64,000 nt of DNA. Origin: an uncultured Desulfuromusa sp. GTDB taxonomy: Bacteria; Desulfobacterota; Desulfuromonadia; Desulfuromonadales; Geopsychrobacteraceae. Made by a program: the position numbers and the translations under genes. The stretch covers positions 2,784,001 to 2,848,000 of the forward strand of contig NZ_OY776574.1 of NCBI RefSeq assembly GCF_963675815.1, in the 5' to 3' direction. Of this stretch, positions 57,791 to 64,000 are shown piece after piece (positions within the stretch are counted from its first letter, which is position 1; each line of letters begins with the position of its first letter). The notes below the pieces were generated by a model. It worked only from the letters and a program-made list of their open reading frames with translations. It was not told the origin of the DNA and made no database searches.

Positions 57791-57816
57791 AAGTGGGCCC
57801 CGGCTCACTTTTTTTA
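57791..57816 (+). terminator. Leader attenuator hairpin in front of rimP
   Basis: AAGTGGGCC / GGCTCACTT stem with one G-U pair around a CC loop, followed by seven T. It lies 17 nt before the rimP start. A terminator so close to the gene fits attenuation of the nusA operon, which many bacteria regulate in response to NusA, though no other leader element is clear. A weak TTGATT-N16-TTAAGT at about 57736-57763 could be the promoter. Confidence 0.7.
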
Positions 57817-57832
57817 TTATCCAGAGGATACA

Positions 57833-58312
57833 GTGGCACAACTTTTAGAAAAAATTGAGGAACTGGTTTTACCAATCCTGGAGGACCTGGGCTGTGAGTT
57901 AGTTGATATTGAGTATCAACGTGAAGAACGTGGTTGGGTTTTAAGGTTTTTTCTGGATAAAACAGGGGGCATAAATCTGGACGACTGTGCCATGGCCAGT
58001 CGTGAGATCAGCTCTCTTCTCGATGTCGAAAATGTTATCAGCACAGCTTATAATCTGGAGGTCTCATCCCCCGGTGTCGAGCGACCGTTAAAAAAGCCAC
58101 AGGATTTTGTCCGTTTTGCCGGCCAGCTTATCAGAATTAAAACCCATGATGCTATAGATCCTGATGCATCCGGTAGAAATAGAAAAACTTTTGTAGGCAC
58201 GCTTTCAGGTTTTGAAGATGGCAATGTCCTGCTGGAATTAGAAAAGAATTCTGTCGTAGTGCGCATAGATCTACAGCAGATTGATAAAGCAAATTTAAAA
58301 TTTGAGTTTTGA
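57833..58312 (+). CDS. rimP: Ribosome maturation factor RimP
   Basis: Needed for 30S subunit maturation. The 159-residue protein reads LVLPILEDLGCELVDIEYQREERGWVLRFFLDK, then NLDDCAMASREISSLLDVEN, YNLEVSSPGVERPLKKPQDFVRF and the C-terminal SH3-like GTLSGFEDGNVLLELE. GTG 57833 has GAGG upstream; the longer open frame would begin 5' of the attenuator. First gene of the rimP-nusA-infB operon. Confidence 0.95.
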   Translation: MAQLLEKIEELVLPILEDLGCELVDIEYQREERGWVLRFFLDKTGGINLDDCAMASREISSLLDVENVISTAYNLEVSSPGVERPLKKPQDFVRFAGQLIRIKTHDAIDPDASGRNRKTFVGTLSGFEDGNVLLELEKNSVVVRIDLQQIDKANLKFEF

Positions 58313-58389
58313 ACCGTAAAAGTGGTTCAGAGAATTATCACTCGTTGACATGGCCTGTCAGCCAAAACACTTAATAAGGGGTATGCAAG

Positions 58390-59565
58390 ATGGTGGGTAA
58401 CCTCAATCACATCATCGATCAGGTGGTTAAAGATAAAGGGATCGATCGTGACGTGCTGGTAGATGCGCTTGAATCAGCGGTCCTGTCTGCAGCCAATAAG
58501 AAATTCAGAAATACGCGTGATCTTGAAGCTCACTTCAATGAAGAAATTGGTGAGGTTGAGGTTTTTGAATTTGTTACTGTCGTTGATGAAGTTGTTGATT
58601 CATACAAAGAAATTGACCTGGAAGAAGCTCGGGAAGTTGACCCTGATGTCGAAGTAAACGATTCTTTGGGGATGATGCTTGAAGCAGGCAGTTTCAGCCG
58701 TATTGCTGCACAAACCGCTAAGCAGGTTATTATCCAGAAGGTCCGTGAAGCTGAGCGTGAGGGTGTTTATAACGAATTTAAGGATCGGGTTGGTGAGATT
58801 GTCAATGGTATCGTGCGCCGCTATGAGCGCGGTGATCTGATTGTTGATCTCGGCCGCGCAGAAGCATTGCTGCCGAATCGTGAACAAGCTCCACGGGAAA
58901 ACTATCGCCAGTCTGATCGCGTGCGCGCTTACATCTCTGAAGTTAAGATGTCTGCCAAGGGACCTCAAATTATCCTCTCGCGCACCCATCCTGGATTGTT
59001 GATAGCTCTATTTAAATCAGAAGTCCCTGAAGTCTCTGAAGGTATTGTTGAAATTAAAAATGCAGTCAGAGAACCAGGCAGCCGGGCCAAGATAGCTGTG
59101 ACTTCTCATGATATCGATGTTGATCCGGTTGGCGCCTGTGTCGGTATGCGTGGTTCACGGGTACAGAATGTTGTCACTGAATTGCGCGGTGAGAGAATCG
59201 ATATTATTCCCTGGACACCAGATCCTGCCAGATTCGCTTGCGCTGCTCTGGCTCCTGCAGATGTCTCCAGGGTGTATATTGATGATGATGGCAAGTCCAT
59301 GGAGATAATCGTTCCCGATGATCAGCTGTCTCTGGCCATTGGGAAAAAAGGGCAGAATGTTCGTCTTGCCGCAAAATTGATTGGCTGGAAAATTGATATC
59401 AAAAGCGAATCCCGTGCGCAAGAGGAAGAGCTGGAAGACAATGCGACTGAAGCAGTAGAAGATGTTGAATCTCAGAACGACGACGTGGATTCTTCTGCAG
59501 ATGGAGCTTTGGATAACCAAAGCGAGTCCACTGAAGAGGCCGGGTTAGGTAAAGATGAGGATTGA
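58390..59565 (+). CDS. nusA: Transcription termination/antitermination factor NusA
   Basis: Binds RNA polymerase and nascent RNA. N-terminal RNAP-binding domain (about 1-125), S1 domain (about 135-200, GEIVNGIVRRYERGDLIVDLG), KH1 with ILSRTHPGLLIALFKSEVPEV, and KH2 with ACVGMRGSRVQNVVTELRGERIDIIPW and LAIGKKGQNVRLAAKLIGW. It ends in a long acidic tail (about 340-391) instead of the E. coli acidic repeats. 391 residues. Confidence 0.96.
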   Translation: MVGNLNHIIDQVVKDKGIDRDVLVDALESAVLSAANKKFRNTRDLEAHFNEEIGEVEVFEFVTVVDEVVDSYKEIDLEEAREVDPDVEVNDSLGMMLEAGSFSRIAAQTAKQVIIQKVREAEREGVYNEFKDRVGEIVNGIVRRYERGDLIVDLGRAEALLPNREQAPRENYRQSDRVRAYISEVKMSAKGPQIILSRTHPGLLIALFKSEVPEVSEGIVEIKNAVREPGSRAKIAVTSHDIDVDPVGACVGMRGSRVQNVVTELRGERIDIIPWTPDPARFACAALAPADVSRVYIDDDGKSMEIIVPDDQLSLAIGKKGQNVRLAAKLIGWKIDIKSESRAQEEELEDNATEAVEDVESQNDDVDSSADGALDNQSESTEEAGLGKDED

Positions 59566-59576
59566 TTGTTTGTTTT

Positions 59577-60173
59577 ATGACTGCTGCTGAGAAAGGGCCA
59601 CAACGAACGTGTATTGCTTGTCGTCAGGCAGGTGATAAAAAACAATTCGTTCGTTATGTTGTCGCTCCTGATGGCAAGGTGCTGGTTGATTATCGTCAAC
59701 GCTTACCCGGTCGTGGAGCCTATACATGTATTTCTCGGGAATGTTTGCTGGCTGCGGTAACAAAAAATGGCTTTCAGCGTTCTTTTAAAGGGCGGTGCAG
59801 TAAGGTTGATTCAGTCGATTTGCTGGATCAGCTGGTCACGGCAGTTGAACAGAGAATTATAAATTTAATCGGGATGTCACGTAAGTCAAAGCAATGTATT
59901 TCAGGCAGCAATGCTGTCATTGATTCGCTGAAAAAAGAGTCTTCACTGGCTTTGATTGTTATGGCAAATGACATTTCTATTACGATAACAAGAAAAATTG
60001 AAGCGCTGGCATTAAAGAAAAAGATTTATACTGCGCATTTATCTGATAAGCAGAAAATAGGGCAGATGCTTGGTAAAGACGAGCGGAGTGTTATGGCTGT
60101 GCAGCCGGGTCTGTTGGCTGATTCGCTGTTGACTGAATTGCATGTGTACAGGCGACTGGTAAGGGAGAATTGA
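59577..60173 (+). CDS. ylxR: YlxR-L7Ae fusion RNA-binding protein
   Basis: A 198-residue two-domain protein. The N-terminal YlxR part has RTCIACRQAGDKKQFVRYVV and LPGRGAYTCISRECL; the C-terminal part has LALIVMANDISITITRKIEALALKKKI and DERSVMAVQPGLLADSLL, an L7Ae/L30e-like RNA-binding domain. These are often separate genes (ylxR, ylxQ); here they form one frame. Start ATG 59577, about 11 bp after nusA; overlaps infB by 1 bp. Confidence 0.92.
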   Translation: MTAAEKGPQRTCIACRQAGDKKQFVRYVVAPDGKVLVDYRQRLPGRGAYTCISRECLLAAVTKNGFQRSFKGRCSKVDSVDLLDQLVTAVEQRIINLIGMSRKSKQCISGSNAVIDSLKKESSLALIVMANDISITITRKIEALALKKKIYTAHLSDKQKIGQMLGKDERSVMAVQPGLLADSLLTELHVYRRLVREN

Positions 60174-62953
60174 TGGGCAAGGTAAGGGTATACGAACTCG
60201 CGAAGAACATGGGTCTTGAAAACAAAGATTTGCTGGCTAAGCTGGTTGAAGCTGGAATCGATGTGGCATCTCATTCAAGTTCTCTAGCCGAGGAAGATCT
60301 GCGTAAATTTGAAGATTTCATCAATCCACCGGTACAGAAAATTGAAGAAGCTCGGATCAAGCCTGGAATTATAAGACGTAGACGCACTGTTGTGCGTGAG
60401 CCGGTAGAAGTAAAAGATGACGTTGTGGAGGAACCGGTCGCTGAGGATAAGGTTGAGGAGGATGAATCTCCCATCGCTCCCGAAGTCGTTATTTCTGAGC
60501 CTGAACAGGTTCCGGATCAGGAAAATCAGTCGGAAGAACCACTCGCAACAGAACAACCGAAAGCTGAAGTTCCTGAAGATGTTTTACCTCCACTTGCTGA
60601 TGCTGAAGATAAAAAACCAGTTGAATCTGAAATTGTTCCGCCAGAGACATCCGAGAAAAAGGATGATGAAGCTGAACCCGTAGCTTCTGAGAAGACGAAA
60701 AAGGATAAAACTCCGGTCGTTGAGAGAGCTACCGGTGATCGAGCTAAAATACTGGGACGGGTTGAATTGCCGCAAGCAGTACCTGCCGGTCAGCGCAAGA
60801 CAAGAAACGGAGCGCGACCTGCACGCCAGGATGCAAAACCCGCCAAAGCTGGTGAACGGGCTGGTGGGCGAACGGCTGACAGGTCTGGAGGAGCTCCGGC
60901 AGGCCGCCCTGCAGCTCGGCCGGGAACAACTCCGAATCGTGGGAATAAACGGATTGATCCTGCTCCATTAGCTCCTTTGGAGCAACCCCTTCCTGAGAAG
61001 GAAGGCAGAAATAAGAAACGGAATAAGGGTCGTCGTAGTGATAATAGCGACAATCAGGATGGGCGCGTGTCTCGCCGTGGGCGGAGAGTTGAAGTCTTTG
61101 AACCCGGTCGTGCCGGGCAGAAGAAAAAGCGCGGAGGAAAGGGTTCAAAACAGACCAAACAGACTGAGGTTACTGTCAGTAAAGCGATTAAAAGGGTTGT
61201 CAGAATCAGTGATTCGATAACGGTTGGGGAATTGGCTAAACGGATGGGAGTTAAAGCCAATGAACTTATTGCCGAGCTGATGCGCCAGGGATCCATGGTT
61301 ACAATAAACCATCCCCTCGATTTTGAGTCTGCAGCAATTTTAGCTTCAGAATTTAATCATGAAGTTGAGAACGTTGCTTTTGATGAAGAAACAATTCTGG
61401 AAGTCGAACCATCAAAAGAAGCAGAAGATAAGGCTGAGGATCTTGAAGTTCGTCCTCCGGTTGTCACGATTATGGGACATGTTGACCACGGTAAGACCAG
61501 TCTTCTCGATGCGATTCGCGAGGCTAATGTTACAGAAGGTGAAGCTGGTGGAATCACGCAACATATAGGCGCGTATGATGTTGAGCTCGATGGTAAAAAG
61601 GTTACTTTTTTAGATACACCGGGGCATGAGGCGTTTACGGCAATGCGTGCTCGAGGAGCCGGCGTTACCGATATTGTCATCCTTGTTGTCGCAGCGGATG
61701 ACGGGGTGATGCCTCAGACAAAAGAGGCTATCAATCATTCGAAAGCTGCTGGAGTTCCGCTCATTATAGCTGTTAATAAAATTGATAAGCCTGACGCGAA
61801 CCCGGATCGGGTCAAGCAGGAATTGACCGAATACGAACTTGTCCCGGAAGAGTGGGGTGGCGATACGATCTTCGTGGAGGTCTCTGCTAAACAGAAGACC
61901 AATCTTGACACCTTGCTGGAAATGATCCTGCTTCAGGCGGAAGTCTTGGAATTACAGGCTAACCCCAACAAACGCGCCAAAGGATCAATTGTCGAGGCTC
62001 GTCTTGATAAAGGGCGTGGCCCGATTGCAACTGTTCTGGTTCAGGATGGGACTCTGAAAATTGGCGATGCGATTGTTGCAGGACTGCATTTTGGCCGGGT
62101 TCGTTCGATGACGACGGCAACTGGTTCTCAAGTGAAAGAAGCTGGGCCTTCTTTCCCCGTAGAAGTAACGGGTTTGGGCGGAGTTCCAAATGCGGGTGAC
62201 GTATTCCATGCGGTAGAGAATGAAAAGGCAGCAAAAGATGTTTCCCAGCATCGGCAATCAAAACAGCGCGAAATTGATCTCTCTAAAAACAGCAAAGTTT
62301 CACTCGATCAATTGTTTGAAAAGATGCAGCAAGGTGTCGTCGAAGAGCTCTCGGTGATTGTAAAAGCTGATGTTCAGGGTTCTTTAGAGGCTGTTCGTGA
62401 TGCTCTGGAAAAACTATCGACAGATGCATGTCGTCTGAATGTCATCCATACGGGTGTCGGCGGTATCTCTGAAAGTGACATTACTTTGGCAACAGCTTCA
62501 AGTGCTATTGTTTTAGGTTTTAATGTCAGACCTGAGACCAAGGCAAAAGTCATGGCTGAAGTTGAAAAGGTTGATATCCGCCTGTATTCAGTGATCTATG
62601 ATGCCGTTAATGATATCCGTGATGCGATGGAAGGCTTATTAGCGCCGACATTGAAAGAAAAAGAACTGGGTCGTGTTGAAATTCGTGACACTTTCCATGT
62701 CTCACGTGTTGGAACTATTGCCGGTTGTTTCGTTCTGGAGGGAAAAATTGTACGCAATGCACAGACACGACTGGTGCGCGACAATGTCGTTGTCTGGCAG
62801 GGTAAGCTGAGTTCGTTAAAACGCTTCAAGGACGATGTAAAAGAGGTCGGTAATGGCTATGAGTGCGGTATCGGTCTGGAAAAATACAATGATATAAAAA
62901 TTGGTGATATCCTCGAAGTTTTTGAGATAGAAGAGGTCAAAACTTCTCTCTAA
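60173..62953 (+). CDS. infB: Translation initiation factor IF-2
   Basis: GTPase that brings initiator tRNA to the ribosome. A small N-terminal domain (VRVYELAKNMGLENKDLLAKL) is followed by about 250 residues rich in Glu/Pro/Val/Lys/Arg, then a second IF2_N domain, the G domain with GHVDHGKTSLLDAI, DTPGHEAF and NKID, and the C-terminal domains (VKADVQGSLEAVRDALEKL; FHVSRVGTIAGCFVLEGK). 926 residues from ATG 60173 with AAGGGAG 6 nt upstream. Confidence 0.97.
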   Translation: MGKVRVYELAKNMGLENKDLLAKLVEAGIDVASHSSSLAEEDLRKFEDFINPPVQKIEEARIKPGIIRRRRTVVREPVEVKDDVVEEPVAEDKVEEDESPIAPEVVISEPEQVPDQENQSEEPLATEQPKAEVPEDVLPPLADAEDKKPVESEIVPPETSEKKDDEAEPVASEKTKKDKTPVVERATGDRAKILGRVELPQAVPAGQRKTRNGARPARQDAKPAKAGERAGGRTADRSGGAPAGRPAARPGTTPNRGNKRIDPAPLAPLEQPLPEKEGRNKKRNKGRRSDNSDNQDGRVSRRGRRVEVFEPGRAGQKKKRGGKGSKQTKQTEVTVSKAIKRVVRISDSITVGELAKRMGVKANELIAELMRQGSMVTINHPLDFESAAILASEFNHEVENVAFDEETILEVEPSKEAEDKAEDLEVRPPVVTIMGHVDHGKTSLLDAIREANVTEGEAGGITQHIGAYDVELDGKKVTFLDTPGHEAFTAMRARGAGVTDIVILVVAADDGVMPQTKEAINHSKAAGVPLIIAVNKIDKPDANPDRVKQELTEYELVPEEWGGDTIFVEVSAKQKTNLDTLLEMILLQAEVLELQANPNKRAKGSIVEARLDKGRGPIATVLVQDGTLKIGDAIVAGLHFGRVRSMTTATGSQVKEAGPSFPVEVTGLGGVPNAGDVFHAVENEKAAKDVSQHRQSKQREIDLSKNSKVSLDQLFEKMQQGVVEELSVIVKADVQGSLEAVRDALEKLSTDACRLNVIHTGVGGISESDITLATASSAIVLGFNVRPETKAKVMAEVEKVDIRLYSVIYDAVNDIRDAMEGLLAPTLKEKELGRVEIRDTFHVSRVGTIAGCFVLEGKIVRNAQTRLVRDNVVVWQGKLSSLKRFKDDVKEVGNGYECGIGLEKYNDIKIGDILEVFEIEEVKTSL

Positions 62954-62975
62954 TGGTGTGGAGTTATAGCCAGTA

Positions 62976-63278
62976 ATGGTTGTTGGCGTCATCCGCATTG
63001 ATTTGCGTTTGTTTGAAGTCCATTCTCTGAAACAGAAACGTTCTCAAGTCAGTCGTATTTTGAATCGACTGAGGTCTAAGTTTCCAATCTCTATCGCAGA
63101 AGTTGGGTGTTTGGATCTTTTGCAACGCACGGTTTTAGGTGCGAGCATGACGGCGGGTTCGGAAGCAGTCATTCAATCGGTTTTTAAGCGTTTGGAAGAT
63201 GATTTATATGCGTCCGGCGTTGCCGTTGTCATTGACCAGGATATTGAATATTTACATTATGGAGCAGATTTCAGTTGA
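62976..63278 (+). CDS. DUF503 family protein
   Basis: A 100-residue protein with GVIRIDLRLFEVHSLKQKRS at the N terminus and LDDDLYASGVAV-like C terminus. DUF503 (YlxP) proteins are regularly found between infB and rbfA and are thought to aid ribosome biogenesis or RNA binding. The position here is the same. Overlaps rbfA by 4 bp. Confidence 0.9.
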   Translation: MVVGVIRIDLRLFEVHSLKQKRSQVSRILNRLRSKFPISIAEVGCLDLLQRTVLGASMTAGSEAVIQSVFKRLEDDLYASGVAVVIDQDIEYLHYGADFS

Positions 63279-63643
63279 GTAGTTATCGTCCAGAACGGGT
63301 TGGTGAGCAGATTCACAAAGAAGTAACCCGAATTTTGATGTACAACATCAAGGATCCCCGTGTTATTCCAGTGACGCTCACTGGAGTGCAAATGTCACGT
63401 GATATCAGTTCCGCTAAAATTTATTTTACGGTTCATGGTGATTCTGCTGAGAGGAAAGAGGCGGAGAGAGGGCTGAAAAGTGCAGCTCCCTATATTCGTA
63501 GAGAATTGGGAAAAATTATGAAGCTTCGATTTGTTCCGAATCTCTTCTTTAAGTTTGATGAATCTATCAACTATGGACAAAAAATTGATGCCTTGTTGTA
63601 TCAGGTGCGAGACGATTTAGATGATCATTCAGCAGATAGTTGA
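63275..63643 (+). CDS. rbfA: 30S ribosome-binding factor RbfA
   Basis: Cold-shock and late 30S maturation factor. The 122-residue protein has RVGEQIHKEVTRILMYNIKDPRV and PYIRRELGKIMKLRFVPNLFFKFDESINYGQKIDALL. Start TTG 63275, overlapping DUF503 by 4 bp; the end overlaps nrnA by 23 bp. Confidence 0.95.
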   Translation: MSSYRPERVGEQIHKEVTRILMYNIKDPRVIPVTLTGVQMSRDISSAKIYFTVHGDSAERKEAERGLKSAAPYIRRELGKIMKLRFVPNLFFKFDESINYGQKIDALLYQVRDDLDDHSADS

Positions 63644-64000
63644 AATCATAAACAGCAATCAGAAATTTCTCGTTGTGGCCCATGAAAACCCTGATGGTGA
63701 CGCGATAGGTTCAACTCTCGGGCTGGCTTTGGCGCTACGCGATATGGGCAAAGATGTCGTCGCCTATAATGTGAATAGTGTCCCAGCGGTTATGTGTTTT
63801 CTTCCTGAGTCGGATTTCATTCAGGCCTGTTTGCCTGACAACGCTTTTTTTGACGTTGCCTTTGTTCTGGATGCCGGTGATGTTGAGAGAACGGCACTGC
63901 CGGTTAAGGATTTGTGTCAAACGATGATTAATATTGATCATCATCCGGGCTCCACTTTTGGTGATCTTTGTTTTCTCGATACAACAGCCTGCGCTACGGC
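63621..64000 (+). CDS. nrnA: DHH-family oligoribonuclease/pAp phosphatase NrnA (partial, 3' end missing)
   Basis: The frame from ATG 63621 stays open to the window edge (about 126 codons). It shows QKFLVVAHENPDGDAIGSTLGLALAL (metal motif), VAFVLDAGDVERT and INIDHHPGSTFGD (DHH), the signature of bifunctional NrnA, which degrades nanoRNAs and 3'-phosphoadenosine phosphate. In related genomes this gene follows rbfA. The start overlaps rbfA by 23 bp without a strong RBS. DHHA1 domain lies outside the window. Confidence 0.9.
   Translation, partial: MIIQQIVEIINSNQKFLVVAHENPDGDAIGSTLGLALALRDMGKDVVAYNVNSVPAVMCFLPESDFIQACLPDNAFFDVAFVLDAGDVERTALPVKDLCQTMINIDHHPGSTFGDLCFLDTTACAT

Overview
The window is an unbroken stretch of bacterial chromosome, 64 kb and almost fully coding. 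Gene content and order point to the Desulfuromonadales (Desulfuromonas/Desulfuromusa/Pelobacter/Geopsychrobacter-like relatives of Geobacter). Supporting traits are pilMNOPQ followed by aroB-TPR-roadblock-aroQ-accBC, futalosine-route menaquinone synthesis (mqnA), gmk-rpoZ-rel-ridA, mutS-amiC-glnD-xerD-apgM, and a rimP-nusA-ylxR-infB-DUF503-rbfA-nrnA operon. Base composition looks only moderately GC by eye, lower than Geobacter. This placement is inference from synteny; no rRNA gene is present. I saw no tRNA, CRISPR array, prophage or insertion sequence.

Layout. 1-7030: type IV pilus block: a TPR-like membrane protein, prepilin peptidase pilD (with an 11-G run at its catalytic motif), then a near-ideal sigma70 promoter, a 64-residue HTH protein and pilMNOPQ, closed by a terminator. 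7045-12835: aroB, a TPR/roadblock pair, aroQ, an M24 peptidase and accBC. 12854-18233: mqnA, yicC, gmk, rpoZ, a RelA-like enzyme with a ruined hydrolase site, and ridA. 18260-20718 (minus): rpmB, DUF523, purN, purM. 20932-28757: rimI, pyrK-pyrD, a DHH-CBS-CBS-nucleotidyltransferase fusion, a site-2-protease-like protein, scpAB, rluB. 28932-32065: a large TPR protein and an ExeA-like ATPase. 32082-41318: mutL, miaA, hfq, a PDZ/radical-SAM/DUF512 protein, a TIGR00725-like protein, a DHH protein, a cell-wall amidase, rph, rdgB, ndk. 41326-45716: a heat-shock island (two hsp20 genes diverging from an accessory dnaK and an M48 protease). 45752-47224 (minus): a CDF metal transporter and an unrecognised protein. 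47431-57716: mutS, amiC-like amidase, glnD, xerD, apgM, trmJ and a hypothetical. 57791-64000: the rimP-nusA-infB translation/transcription operon, ending inside nrnA.

Most notable signals: (1) the 359-bp gap between hsp20 and dnaK carries two divergent -24/-12-like elements with the same variant (TGGCAY-N5-TTGAT) flanking an array of TGTNRCA heptamers, suggesting enhancer-dependent (sigma54-type) control of heat-shock genes; (2) the RelA/SpoT homolog has lost nearly all hydrolase residues but keeps the RFKD synthetase motif; (3) a G11 tract abuts the catalytic Asp codon of pilD, a possible on/off switch for pili; (4) several genes (aroB, mqnA, mutL, rimP) start only 13-18 nt after an intrinsic-terminator-like hairpin, and at mqnA a duplicated arm allows an alternative hairpin covering the likely ribosome site; (5) dnaK carries an apparent one-base frameshift in its last codons.

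Start codons were moved inward from the longest open frame where a Shine-Dalgarno site, family alignment, promoter or terminator position demanded it. Family assignments rest on recognisable motifs read by eye, without any database search.
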